From contig NZ_NJIG01000008.1 of assembly GCF_002209535.1 (NCBI RefSeq), positions 124,001 through 188,000 of the forward strand: DNA of 64,000 nucleotides, in the 5' to 3' direction. Origin of the DNA: Achromobacter marplatensis (GTDB taxonomy: Bacteria > Pseudomonadota > Gammaproteobacteria > Burkholderiales > Burkholderiaceae_B). How positions within the stretch are numbered: position 1 is the first letter of the stretch; the number at the start of each line of letters is the position of its first letter. Made by a program: the position numbers and the translations under genes. Shown piece by piece: positions 25,063 to 33,161 of this stretch. Below the pieces are notes generated by a model. The model had not been told where the DNA came from. It searched no databases and was given only the letters and a program-made list of their open reading frames with translations.

Positions 25063-25829
25063 GCGCCAGCTTGAACATCAGGAATCTGCATAAGCGTTAC
25101 GGAGAGCTGGAGGTGCTGCGCGGCATCAATCTGGAAATTCCGGCAGGCCAGACGGTGGCGGTGATCGGCCCGTCCGGGTCGGGCAAGTCCACCTTGCTGC
25201 GCGTGCTGATGACGCTGGACCAGCCCACCAGCGGCGATATCGAGATCGACGGCCAATCCATGTGGAAGGACGAGCAGGGGCGCCCCGTGGGCACCAATTC
25301 CGAACACCTGCGCCGCGTGCGCGGCAAGATCGGCATGGTGTTCCAGCACTTCAACCTGTTTCCGCACATGACGGCGCTGGGCAACGCGATGGAGGCGCCG
25401 GTGCATGTGTTGGGCATGCCGAAAGATCAGGCACGCGAGCGCGCCGTGGAATACCTCGACATGGTTGGCCTGGGCGACAAGCTGGATGTCTATCCGGCGC
25501 AATTGTCCGGCGGCCAGAAGCAGCGGGTGGGCATCGCCCGCGCGCTGGCCATGTGCCCCGAGATCATGCTGTTTGACGAAGTCACCTCCGCGCTGGATCC
25601 GGAGCTTGTCGGCGGCATCCTGCAGATCCTGCGGGACCTGTCCGCCCGGCGCAGCATGACGATGATCATCGTCACCCACCAGATGAAGTTCGCCGAACGC
25701 AGCTCGGACCGCACGCTGTTCTTCGACGAAGGCAATATCGTCGAGGACGCCGAGTCCCCGGTGCTGTTCAGCCAGCCGAAAGAAGCGCGCACGCGCCAGT
25801 TCCTGGACAGCGTGATCGAAGGCCAATAG
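25059..25829 (+). CDS. ehuA: Ectoine/hydroxyectoine ABC transporter ATP-binding protein EhuA
   Basis: The ATPase of the importer, 256 residues. Walker A is GPSGSGKST (near 37), the Q-loop MVFQHFNLFPHM, signature LSGGQKQRVGIARALAM, Walker B IMLFDEVTSALDPE, and switch His in IVTHQMKFAERSSD. The insertion around MWKDEQGRPVGTNSEHLRRV is typical of EhuA among polar amino-acid ATPases. The ATG at 25059 overlaps the ehuD stop; the longer frame running back to 24369 is an overlap artefact. It ends the operon. Confidence 0.9.
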   Translation: MSASLNIRNLHKRYGELEVLRGINLEIPAGQTVAVIGPSGSGKSTLLRVLMTLDQPTSGDIEIDGQSMWKDEQGRPVGTNSEHLRRVRGKIGMVFQHFNLFPHMTALGNAMEAPVHVLGMPKDQARERAVEYLDMVGLGDKLDVYPAQLSGGQKQRVGIARALAMCPEIMLFDEVTSALDPELVGGILQILRDLSARRSMTMIIVTHQMKFAERSSDRTLFFDEGNIVEDAESPVLFSQPKEARTRQFLDSVIEGQ

Positions 25830-25934
25830 CGGATGCGCGGGGGCGGCATTTAACCCTGACGGGGGCGTTGGGATTGGGATCGGGGCCAACGGCGGGCGCT
25901 ATGCTGTGGCGTCCAACGGCCCGGAGGCCCCAGC

Positions 25935-27047
25935 ATGAGTCATCTGTTCAGTCCCACGGCGATCGGCAACGTCCCGCTTGCCAACCGCATCGTCATCGCC
26001 CCCATGTGCGAATACTCGGCCGAAGAGGGCTGTGCCACCGACTGGCACATGATCCATCTGGGCCATCTGGCCTTGTCGGGCGCGGCGTTGCTGTTCACGG
26101 AGGCCACCGCGGTCGAGGCCGATGGCCGTATCTCGCCGGGGGACCTGGGCCTGTGGTCGGACGAGACCGAGGCCGCCCTGGGCCGCGTGGTGGCCGCGGT
26201 GCGCCGCTATTCCCCCATCAAGCTCGGCATCCAGCTGGGCCACGCCGGCCGCAAGGCGTCCAGTGACGCCCCCTGGAACGGTGGCCAGCTTGTCCCGCCC
26301 GCCAATGGCGGCTGGCAGGGTTGGGCGCCGTCGGCCATTGCGCACAATGCGTCCGAACCTCCGCCCCATGCATTGGACGAGGCCGGCCTGGCACGCGTGC
26401 GCGACGCATTCGTGGATAGCGCCCGCCGCGCCATCCGCCTGGGCTTTGACGCCATCGAACTGCATGCCGCCCACGGCTACCTGCTGCACCAGTTCCTGTC
26501 GCCCCTGTCGAACCAGCGCCAGGACGCTTACGGCGGCTCGCTGGAAAACCGCATGCGTTTCCCGCTGGAAGTGTTCCAGGCGCTGCGCGAGGTCACCCCA
26601 TCTTCCGTGGCGCTGGGCGTGCGCGTATCAGCCACCGATTGGGTGGAGGGCGGCTGGGACCTGGAACAGACCTTAGTGTTTGCGCAGGCGCTGAAAGCGC
26701 GCGGCTGTGAATTCATCGACGTGTCCAGCGGCGGCGTGTCGTCGCAGCAGAAGATCCCCGTGGGGCCGAACTACCAGGTGCCGTTCGCAGAAGCGATCAA
26801 GCGCCAGGTCGGCATGCCCACCATCACGGTCGGGCTGATCACCGAAGCGCAACAGGCCGAAGACATCCTGGCGCAAGGGCAGGCCGACATGGTCGCGATG
26901 GCGCGCGGCATGCTCTACGACCCGCGCTGGCCGTGGCATGCCGCGGCGCAACTGGGTGGCCAGGTGACGGCGCCGCGCCAGTACTGGCGTTCGCAGCCTC
27001 GCGAGCTGAAGGAACTGTTCGGCGAGACGCGCTTCGGCCAGCGCTGA
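25935..27047 (+). CDS. NADH:flavin oxidoreductase, old yellow enzyme family (YqjM/XenA-like)
   Basis: An FMN-dependent ene-reductase with a TIM-barrel fold that reduces activated double bonds (quinones, maleimides, nitro compounds, terpenoid enones). The 370 residues show the YqjM/XenA class features: the redox-tuning Cys in IAPMCEYSAEEG (near 24), LGIQLGHAGRKAS, the substrate-binding pair in ELHAAHGYLLHQFLSPLSNQ, and the C-terminal phosphate-binding MVAMARGMLYDPRWPW. It stands about 100 bases after ehuA with its own GGAGG-like site, so it may or may not be in that operon. It ends just before a strong terminator. Confidence 0.94.
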   Translation: MSHLFSPTAIGNVPLANRIVIAPMCEYSAEEGCATDWHMIHLGHLALSGAALLFTEATAVEADGRISPGDLGLWSDETEAALGRVVAAVRRYSPIKLGIQLGHAGRKASSDAPWNGGQLVPPANGGWQGWAPSAIAHNASEPPPHALDEAGLARVRDAFVDSARRAIRLGFDAIELHAAHGYLLHQFLSPLSNQRQDAYGGSLENRMRFPLEVFQALREVTPSSVALGVRVSATDWVEGGWDLEQTLVFAQALKARGCEFIDVSSGGVSSQQKIPVGPNYQVPFAEAIKRQVGMPTITVGLITEAQQAEDILAQGQADMVAMARGMLYDPRWPWHAAAQLGGQVTAPRQYWRSQPRELKELFGETRFGQR

Positions 27048-27076
27048 CCCATCTTGATTGCCGCGCGTTCACACGC

Positions 27077-27114
27077 GAATGAAAAACGCCGCATTGATGC
27101 GGCGTTTTTCATTC
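27077..27114. terminator. bidirectional rho-independent terminator
   Basis: A 17-bp perfect stem (27077-27093 with 27098-27114, GAATGAAAAACGCCGCA) with loop TTGA carries A5 and T5 runs. It serves both the convergent OYE gene (+) and dUTPase gene (-). Confidence 0.92.
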
Positions 27115-27129
27115 AGGGCAGGGCGCGGT

Positions 27130-27798
27130 TTACAGGCGCGAATAGGCCTGTTCGAGTTCGCGGTTCAGCGCATCGGCAAAATCCGCGCTGGCCGGGTCCA
27201 GTTGCGACAACAGGCGCGCCAGCACGACGTTGTCTTCTTCGCCGTTCCAGATCTTGATGTACGTGCCTTCCTTGTAGCCGTGCTGTTGGCGGAAGATGTT
27301 CAGCACGTTCTTCGACACGTATTGCGTGTAGGCGTCGTTCCAGCTCATTTCGCACGCCGTCATGGTCTGTTCCAGCACCTTGTAGCTGGCGCGGCCGCAG
27401 ACGGCCAGGCCGCCGATGAGTTCCAGCAGTTCCGGCACGGGCAGGCCGTTCAGCGCGTAGGTCTTGCCGTCCAGCACGACCGAGGGCGCGGTGGCCAGAT
27501 CGGCCACGAGGGCATCGGCCGCGCCATCCAGCTGGCCGCGGGCCTCGACGATGGTGTGGGACAGGTAGAAGTGCAGGATGTCGACCAGTTCCATCTGCAC
27601 CTGGGGCAGGTCGATGGTCTGCTTCTTCCACCACTTCCAGCCGTAGTGCTCCAGGGCTTCGGCGGACTCGACGAAGGCGGCGCGCAGGAAGCGGGCTCCG
27701 CCGTTGACCCAGTCGGGATTGATCATGCTGTTCAAGTGGTCCTGCAACTTCAGCATCGTGGCCGCCTGGGCCTGGTTCAATCCGACAACGTTATTCAC
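27130..27798 (-). CDS. Dimeric (all-alpha) dUTP diphosphatase-like protein
   Basis: Dimeric dUTPases hydrolyse dUTP to dUMP and belong to the all-alpha NTP pyrophosphohydrolase superfamily, unrelated to the usual trimeric Dut. The roughly 222-residue protein has the diagnostic metal-binding and substrate motifs: an LKLQDHLN helix, ESAEALEHYGWKWWKK (EExxE-like plus the Trp-rich stretch) and VQMELVDILHFYLSHTIVEA. The start is a GTG; 27798 has GGAG at good distance, while GTG 27804 overlaps it. The gene stands alone between a terminator and a membrane-protein gene. Related genes are common in phages, but the codon usage here looks like the host. Confidence 0.85.
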   Translation of the reverse strand: MNNVVGLNQAQAATMLKLQDHLNSMINPDWVNGGARFLRAAFVESAEALEHYGWKWWKKQTIDLPQVQMELVDILHFYLSHTIVEARGQLDGAADALVADLATAPSVVLDGKTYALNGLPVPELLELIGGLAVCGRASYKVLEQTMTACEMSWNDAYTQYVSKNVLNIFRQQHGYKEGTYIKIWNGEEDNVVLARLLSQLDPASADFADALNRELEQAYSRL

Positions 27799-27879
27799 TT
27801 TCACTCCGGGGTTTCATGGGGGTATTCAATCGCGGCGGAAATGTTAGCACTTAGCCACCGTGCCGTCGGGCCGCTGGCG

Positions 27880-28419
27880 TCAGCCGCCGTCCTTCCGGTA
27901 CGACGACGTTTTCAGCGGCGGCAGCTTCCCCGGCAGCGTCTTGCGCGGATTGCGCGCGGCGCCGGCCGCCTTGATCAGCATGAATGCGAAGAACCCCAGG
28001 AAGACGGCGGGCACGAATTCGTCCAGCTCGAACTGCGGGCTGCGGAACGCACGGAATGCGATGTTGACGGCGGCCCAGCCCGCCAGGATGCCCGCGATCG
28101 TCAGGATGGCGCCGATCTTGCGCTGCCGGGCGCGCCGGGCCAGCGAGACCGTGCCTTCGTCGCTTTGCGCCGGCGCGGTGGCGCCCGGCGAGGCGGCGTC
28201 GCGCCGGGCCTGCATGGGGGGCGAAGCCGGTTTGCCCCAGGGCGCGGTGGACAGCGAGTCGGAGGCAGGCGGCGGCACGGGCACGGCGGCCGGCGGGGCG
28301 GATTTACGGCTGGCTTCGCGCTTGTCGGGAACCCGGCCGGGCGTGGTGCCGCCCGCATTCGTCAGATTCTCGATATAGCGCGCGAAATCGCCGTTTTTCG
28401 GCTCCAGATCTATCGCCAT
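27880..28419 (-). CDS. hypothetical protein with C-terminal membrane segments
   Basis: A 179-residue protein of unknown function. Residues 1-100 are hydrophilic and low in complexity (Pro/Ala-rich, PPAAVPVPPPAS). Two hydrophobic segments follow (IGAILTIAGILAGWAAVNIA and VPAVFLGFFAFMLIKAAG), and the tail is basic. It has a clear GAGGGAG ribosome site before ATG 28419. It lies 16 bases downstream of the DedA-family gene, so the two are likely co-transcribed. No family recognised. Confidence 0.75.
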   Translation of the reverse strand: MAIDLEPKNGDFARYIENLTNAGGTTPGRVPDKREASRKSAPPAAVPVPPPASDSLSTAPWGKPASPPMQARRDAASPGATAPAQSDEGTVSLARRARQRKIGAILTIAGILAGWAAVNIAFRAFRSPQFELDEFVPAVFLGFFAFMLIKAAGAARNPRKTLPGKLPPLKTSSYRKDGG

Positions 28420-28435
28420 GACTCCCTCTTTCGGT

Positions 28436-29074
28436 TCAATTGCCGCGCCGGACCCGCGCCGGTTGACGGCGCTTGCGGACCATGGCGAGCAGAAGTCCGC
28501 ATCCTAGCAGCACGGAGAGCCCTGCGCCGATCATCATGGCAATCTGTTGCGCGTTTTCCGCGGTGCCCAGGCTGCGCGCGGTGATATACCCCGGCGCCAG
28601 CATCAGCGGCATCCACAGGAAGGCCGACAGCACATTGGCCAGTTGGAAGCGGCTTTGCGCCATGCCCATCACGCCGGCGACGGTGGGGATTGTGGAGCGG
28701 ATCGGTCCCAGGAACCGGCCGATCAGCACCGATGCGAAGCCGTAGCGGTAGAAGAACAGACGGGCGCGCGCCACACCGGTGCGTTGTTGCTTGAGCGGCC
28801 AGCGGCGCAAGACGCCGGGGCCGGCCCAGCGCCCCAGCCAATAGGACAGCGCGTCGCCCACGATGGCGCCCGCGATGCCCCAGGCGATGATGCCCCAGGG
28901 GTCCAGCGTGCCGGCGCCGATCAGGCCGCCCGTCAGCAGCATCAGCGCGGTGGCAGGAATGAACAGGCCTAGCAGCACCATGGATTCACCCAGGGTCAGC
29001 AGGAACGTGATCGGGCCGGCCCACACCTGGTTGGCCTCGATGAAAAGGCCGATTTTGTCTATGTATTGGTCCAT
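28436..29074 (-). CDS. DedA family membrane protein
   Basis: DedA proteins are inner-membrane proteins linked to lipid (undecaprenyl phosphate) flipping and envelope homeostasis. The 212-residue product shows the SNARE-associated/VTT domain: ESMVLLGLFIPATALMLLTG, GDALSYWLGRWAGPGVLRR and the signature FYRYGFASVLIGRFLGPIRS, with conserved Gly, Arg and Pro residues. About five hydrophobic segments are visible, and the C-terminus is basic. It is probably co-transcribed with the hypothetical membrane protein downstream. Confidence 0.92.
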   Translation of the reverse strand: MDQYIDKIGLFIEANQVWAGPITFLLTLGESMVLLGLFIPATALMLLTGGLIGAGTLDPWGIIAWGIAGAIVGDALSYWLGRWAGPGVLRRWPLKQQRTGVARARLFFYRYGFASVLIGRFLGPIRSTIPTVAGVMGMAQSRFQLANVLSAFLWMPLMLAPGYITARSLGTAENAQQIAMMIGAGLSVLLGCGLLLAMVRKRRQPARVRRGN

Positions 29075-29181
29075 GAGGGCGAAGTCTGAAAATTAGCTGA
29101 AAGCAATCGGGTATCTTAACGCCTGCTTTGGTGGCCAAATGTTATCTAGGCTATCTGAATGATGCGACGCATTGAGGAACT

Positions 29182-30222
29182 ATGGATTCAGTGACACAAG
29201 CCGTGCTGGGCGCGGGCATACAGGGCGTCATGCTGGGGCGCTTTCAGGGGCGCCGGGCGCTGATCTACGGCGCCGCGCTGGCCACGGTGCCGGACCTGGA
29301 CGTGCTGATGCGCTATCCGGACCCGGTTTCGCTCATGACCTATCACCGGGGCTTTTCCCATTCGGTGTTCGTGCTGACCGGCCTGGCGCTCTTGCTGACC
29401 TGGCTGATACGCAAATATTGGCCGCAGGCGCCGTACGGGGGGCGAAGGCTGTTCCTTACCTTATGGCTGGTGCTGGTGACGCATCCGGTGCTGGACGCGT
29501 TCACGGTCTACGGCACGCAGCTTTTCTGGCCATTGGCGACCATTCCCGAAAGCTGGTCGGCCATCTTCATCATCGATCCGGTCTATACGGTGCCGCTGCT
29601 GGCGGGCGTGGTATTCGCCATCGCGGTGGGCATGACGGACCGCGCGCGACGGCTGTTGGCGGCCGCCTTGATCTTCAGCACGGCCTACCTGGGCTTTGGC
29701 CTGGCCAGCCGCATGGTGGCCGAAGAGCGCGTGCGCGACGCGATGCGGCAGCAGGGCATCGCCGTCACGGAACTGCGCGCCGTGTCGATGCCGTTCAATA
29801 CCCTGTTGTGGCGCGTGATCGCCAAGACGGCGGACGGCGACTACTACGAATCAGTCAGCAGCCTGTTTGACCGCGGCCAGCCGGAATGGCTGCTCCAGCC
29901 CTTGAACCTGGATCTGGGCCAGGCGCTGGCCGACGTGCCCTTGCTCCAGCGGCTGCGGTGGTTCACGGATGACTGGCTGCGTTACGACGCGATCGGCGAC
30001 GCGCTGGTGGTGACCGACCTGCGCATGGGCATGGCGGGGCACTATACCTTCCGCTTCAAGATGGCCGAGCGCACGGCGGACGGCAGCTGGAAGCCGGTCA
30101 CGCCGTCCAGTTGGCCCAGCGAGCGGGGCGGGTGGGCCGAATTGAAATTGGTGTTGGCTCGCATTCTGCACGCGCAGCCGCCCTTGCCGTTGGCGGATTG
30201 GTCGGTGCTGTCGACGAAGTAG
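29182..30222 (+). CDS. YdjM-type membrane-bound metal-dependent hydrolase (DUF457)
   Basis: A 346-residue inner-membrane protein of the LexA-binding/YdjM (DUF457) family. Candidate metal ligands are visible: ATVPDLDVL, HRGFSHSVFV (near residue 55) and VTHPVLDAFTVYGTQLFWP, the HxxxD-like pattern of the family. About four hydrophobic segments occupy the N-half; the C-terminal half is soluble with many Trp. The substrate is unknown in general. ATG 29182 follows a GAGG site. It is divergent from the DedA gene and ends 18 bases from the convergent TetR gene. Confidence 0.88.
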   Translation: MDSVTQAVLGAGIQGVMLGRFQGRRALIYGAALATVPDLDVLMRYPDPVSLMTYHRGFSHSVFVLTGLALLLTWLIRKYWPQAPYGGRRLFLTLWLVLVTHPVLDAFTVYGTQLFWPLATIPESWSAIFIIDPVYTVPLLAGVVFAIAVGMTDRARRLLAAALIFSTAYLGFGLASRMVAEERVRDAMRQQGIAVTELRAVSMPFNTLLWRVIAKTADGDYYESVSSLFDRGQPEWLLQPLNLDLGQALADVPLLQRLRWFTDDWLRYDAIGDALVVTDLRMGMAGHYTFRFKMAERTADGSWKPVTPSSWPSERGGWAELKLVLARILHAQPPLPLADWSVLSTK

Positions 30223-30240
30223 GCGCGCGGCGTGTCTGGC

Positions 30241-30888
30241 TCAGGTGCAGGCAGCGATTGCCATGTCGCCGACCATCTCGGCAATGTCCGCGACGTCCTG
30301 TTCAGACAAGGCCGGCACGCCAAGCCGACGCAGCAACGCCTCGCGCGCGACCGCAAACGCAAGCGCCTGGCCCAGGATCGCGTGGGCACGAAGCACCTGA
30401 TCCCGCCGGCCGCGGTCCTCGTTCCGGATGTCGGCCACCAGATCCGCGACGTTCGTATGCAGCGGCAGGAACAGCCGCGTGTAGAGCGCATCGAATTTTT
30501 CCGTTGGCCGGAGTTGTTCGCGCGCCAGCAGCAGGCTGCCGGCTGTCGATGCCTCGGAGTCCAGCAGGGTGCGGGCAAAGTCCCGCATGAGCGACTTGAG
30601 CGCGACGCGGGCTGCGTCGGCCGAGGCAGCCGCGGGTTGCCGCAGATCCAGGCGGTCGACGATGCCCGCGGCCACCTGTTCCAGCACGGCGGCGTACACG
30701 CCTTCCTTGCCGCCGAAGTGGTAAGGGATGGCAGACTGGTTCACGCCCGCTTCGTCCACCAGTTGCCGCGTCCGTACGCCGTCGAGCCCTTGGCGGCTGA
30801 ATAGGGCAAGCCCGGCCCGGATAAGCCGGTCCCGGGTGTCGCGGGTGCGCGCGTTGAGCGTGTCCAGATCTTGCATCAATGTCGTCAT
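30241..30888 (-). CDS. TetR family regulator with CerR-like C-terminal domain
   Basis: A 215-residue regulator with a TetR helix-turn-helix (about 17-63, ALFSRQGLDGVRTRQLVDEA, then GVNQSAIPYHFGGKEGVYAA). The C-terminal domain resembles CerR/YbiH (DUF1956), with SLLLAREQLRPTEKFDALYT. It is 20 bases downstream of the M24-like gene on the same strand, so both are probably on one message. It may regulate that message or the divergent IclR/pepE side. Confidence 0.92.
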   Translation of the reverse strand: MTTLMQDLDTLNARTRDTRDRLIRAGLALFSRQGLDGVRTRQLVDEAGVNQSAIPYHFGGKEGVYAAVLEQVAAGIVDRLDLRQPAAASADAARVALKSLMRDFARTLLDSEASTAGSLLLAREQLRPTEKFDALYTRLFLPLHTNVADLVADIRNEDRGRRDQVLRAHAILGQALAFAVAREALLRRLGVPALSEQDVADIAEMVGDMAIAACT

Positions 30889-30908
30889 TTCCAGGCGTTC
30901 GCGCCTTG

Positions 30909-32168
30909 CTAGATATCGGCGTGCATCAGCCGCGTGGAGTTGTCGTTCAATTCGACCCCTGCCGTGGCGCCGACAAGCACAGTGCCGCCGATATTAGCCA
31001 TGTGCCGCCCGAAGGCGCAATTCGGTTCGAAGGCAAAGCACATGCCCTCTTGCAGCGGAACGTCGCGCCCGACGGTGGGCAGCCGCTTCAGCGCAGGATA
31101 GCGGGCGGCTTCGGGTAGCGATTCGATGCCCGGTGCGGTGCCGAATCCTACAGGACCGTAAGGATTGATGCTGTGGATCAGCGGATGGACGTGCCAGCCG
31201 CCTGCCGCCAGCAACGGGGCTTCCATGGCGTCCACCACATCGCCAAACGTGCGGCCAACGCGCAATGTCTGCACGCCTGCCTCGTAGCTTGCGCGGGCGA
31301 TGTCGGCCGCGCGCAGGATATCGGGATGCACCTCGCCGAGCGCCACGGCAGCCTGGTGTTGCGTTTCCATCATGCCGTACAGGGCGAAGATCTCGGACAG
31401 GATCAAATCCCCTTCGCGCAGCACCCTGGGCGCCTGGGCGCGGTATTGCCATGCCGCAGGTCCCCAACCGACATACTCCGGGCCCGACCCGAGCAGTATT
31501 TCGGCCGTATATCCGCCCATCGAAAAGCAGGTTGCCGTCACCGCCGCCACTAATTCGGCCTCGGAGACGCCCGGTTTGGCGGTGGCCCGAAGGGTTTCGC
31601 TCATGGCTTCGCCGATATGTGCGGCGTAACGCAGCAAGCCAAGTTCTTCTTCGCTTTTTACGGACGCGCGCTGGAAGAAGGCCCGGAACACCGGAACGAA
31701 TGCCGCGTCGGGCATCGCTGCCTCCAATGCCTGAAGCGTCCTGGCCGGCATGGCGCCGTCGAAATAAAAGGGCGGATAGGGTTCCAGCCCGATGATGCCG
31801 ATCCGGGTGCCGTTCATCCCGCGGCTTGCCAGCCAGGCGCCGACATCGCGGCCCGTCTTGCCAACGAACAACTGTTCGGGCGCGATCCATTGCAGGTCGC
31901 CGCGCAGGGCCGCTTGCAGGTGGTCAGCCACCATCAACGACGCAAAGGTGTAGACCCGCGGCGTTTCGTCGCCGATGAAAACCACCATCGATCCCGGGCG
32001 GTCGTTGGTGAAGTAGCAGTCCTGGGCAAAACCGGCAGGCGCGCAGGCCTCCCGGTCGCCATACACGATCAGGGCTTCCAGGCGCTCGGCATGCATCACC
32101 TCGCGGGCAAGTTGCCAGCGGCGGTCGCGTTCAGCGAGGGTGAGGGGGGGGGAAGGGAAGGCAGGCAA
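30909..32168 (-). CDS. M24 (pita-bread) peptidase-like protein with degenerate metal site
   Basis: The protein (about 419 residues) has the two-domain Xaa-Pro aminopeptidase/creatinase plan: an N-domain (ERDRRWQLAREVMHAERLEA) and a C-terminal pita-bread fold. The usual metal ligands Asp, Asp, His, Glu, Glu are not all present: the first Asp site reads LILSEIFALYG, the second METQHQAAVALG, and the last Glu site NIGGTVLVG. Only HPLIHSINPYG and CFAFEPN look conserved. This resembles creatinase-type, non-metallo members. The start is uncertain. TTG 32168 gives a normal N-terminus with AGGA upstream; TTG 32207 abuts a palindrome and lacks a ribosome site. It is divergent from the IclR-pepE operon. 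Confidence 0.83.
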   Translation of the reverse strand: MPAFPSPPLTLAERDRRWQLAREVMHAERLEALIVYGDREACAPAGFAQDCYFTNDRPGSMVVFIGDETPRVYTFASLMVADHLQAALRGDLQWIAPEQLFVGKTGRDVGAWLASRGMNGTRIGIIGLEPYPPFYFDGAMPARTLQALEAAMPDAAFVPVFRAFFQRASVKSEEELGLLRYAAHIGEAMSETLRATAKPGVSEAELVAAVTATCFSMGGYTAEILLGSGPEYVGWGPAAWQYRAQAPRVLREGDLILSEIFALYGMMETQHQAAVALGEVHPDILRAADIARASYEAGVQTLRVGRTFGDVVDAMEAPLLAAGGWHVHPLIHSINPYGPVGFGTAPGIESLPEAARYPALKRLPTVGRDVPLQEGMCFAFEPNCAFGRHMANIGGTVLVGATAGVELNDNSTRLMHADI

Positions 32169-32208
32169 GGCGAAGTCCTGATGGGGAGGGTTGAGACAGG
32201 CTCGCAAT

Positions 32209-32230
32209 TTAATTCATTCAAATGAATTAA
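32209..32230. promoter_or_regulatory. AT-rich inverted repeat between the M24-like and IclR genes
   Basis: TTAATTCATT-CA-AATGAATTAA, two perfect 10-bp arms with a 2-base spacer, stands out in GC-rich sequence. Its size suits a TetR- or GntR-type dimer. It lies just upstream of the M24-like gene and is probably its operator, perhaps for the TetR protein encoded with it. Confidence 0.65.
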
Positions 32231-32296
32231 TCAATTGAGGGGGAGCCTCCGTATTGACTGCCCGTCGCGCGTTGTTTTATTCTGGTTCCCTAATAA

Positions 32297-32322
32297 GGAA
32301 CTTAAGTTCCGTTTTATGGAAC
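32297..32322. promoter_or_regulatory. probable IclR operator, GGAACTTAAGTTCC
   Basis: GGAACTTAAGTTCC (32297-32310) is a perfect 14-bp palindrome, and a further GGAAC at 32318-32322 forms a second, overlapping GTTCC/GGAAC pair. IclR-family sites typically have GGAA-N6-TTCC, which this fits exactly. It ends five bases before the IclR start codon, implying autoregulation. Confidence 0.7.
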
Positions 32323-32326
32323 AAGC

Positions 32327-33094
32327 ATGAGTATTCTCGATGGGGTCCAACGCGTCCTCGGGTTGTATGCGGAAGGCGCGGCGGAACTGAGTTTCACTGA
32401 CGTGGCCGCGCGCCTGGCCATGCCCAAGAGCACGGCCTCCCGCCTGCTGAACCAGATGCAGCACTACGGCATGCTGGACCAGGACGCCGCCACGCGCCGC
32501 TATCGTCCCGGCGCGTTACTGGCCCAGGCCGTGCGCGCCGGCATGGCTGCCACGCCGCTGGATGAAGCTTGCCGCGCCGTGCTGGCGCGCTTGTCGGACG
32601 ACAGCGGCCTGACGGCCTATCTTTCCACGCTTAACCAGCGTGAAACCGTGGTGCTGCAACGATTGAACGGTTCGCATCCCGTGCAGGTGCTGTCGCCGCC
32701 CGGCTCGCGCCGCAACGCCTCGGGCACAGCCATGGGGCGCGCGCTGCTGTCGCGCCTGAACGATGCCGAATTCCAGGCCCTGTATGGCACGGATGCCGCC
32801 CAGCCCCTGCCGATGGAAGGGCGCGACTGCCCCGCCACGGTCGGCGACCTGGCCCGCTTGGTCGCGCAGACCCGTGCAGACCATTGTGGCGTGGCCATCG
32901 ATCAGGCCATGCCCGGCATCGGTGCCGTGGCGGCCGCCGTGCGCGACCCGGCAACGGGCGAATTGCGCGGGCTGTGCCTGTCGTTCGTGTCATTCCAGGC
33001 CGATGCGGCGCGCGTGGCGCGCCTGCGTGAATCCGTGCTGCAGCAGGTGGCCGCGCTAGGCCGCGAATTGAATGACCCTTACTGGTTGAGCTGA
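32327..33094 (+). CDS. IclR family transcriptional regulator
   Basis: A 255-residue regulator with an N-terminal winged helix (about 1-65, LSFTDVAARLAMPKSTASRL) and a C-terminal IclR effector domain (LNGSHPVQVLSPPGSRRNAS, GTAMGRALLSRL, DHCGVAIDQAMPGIGAVAAA). It begins immediately after a palindromic GGAA/TTCC operator and is the first gene of the pepE-DUF1177-aroM-Bug run, so it is the probable pathway regulator, with the pathway substrate as likely effector. Confidence 0.94.
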   Translation: MSILDGVQRVLGLYAEGAAELSFTDVAARLAMPKSTASRLLNQMQHYGMLDQDAATRRYRPGALLAQAVRAGMAATPLDEACRAVLARLSDDSGLTAYLSTLNQRETVVLQRLNGSHPVQVLSPPGSRRNASGTAMGRALLSRLNDAEFQALYGTDAAQPLPMEGRDCPATVGDLARLVAQTRADHCGVAIDQAMPGIGAVAAAVRDPATGELRGLCLSFVSFQADAARVARLRESVLQQVAALGRELNDPYWLS

Positions 33095-33161
33095 ACTTCT
33101 CCCTTTCCCGATGCGTCCTCGCGGGCGCCATCCAGAACATCCCTTGACGGAATCTTCCCCC

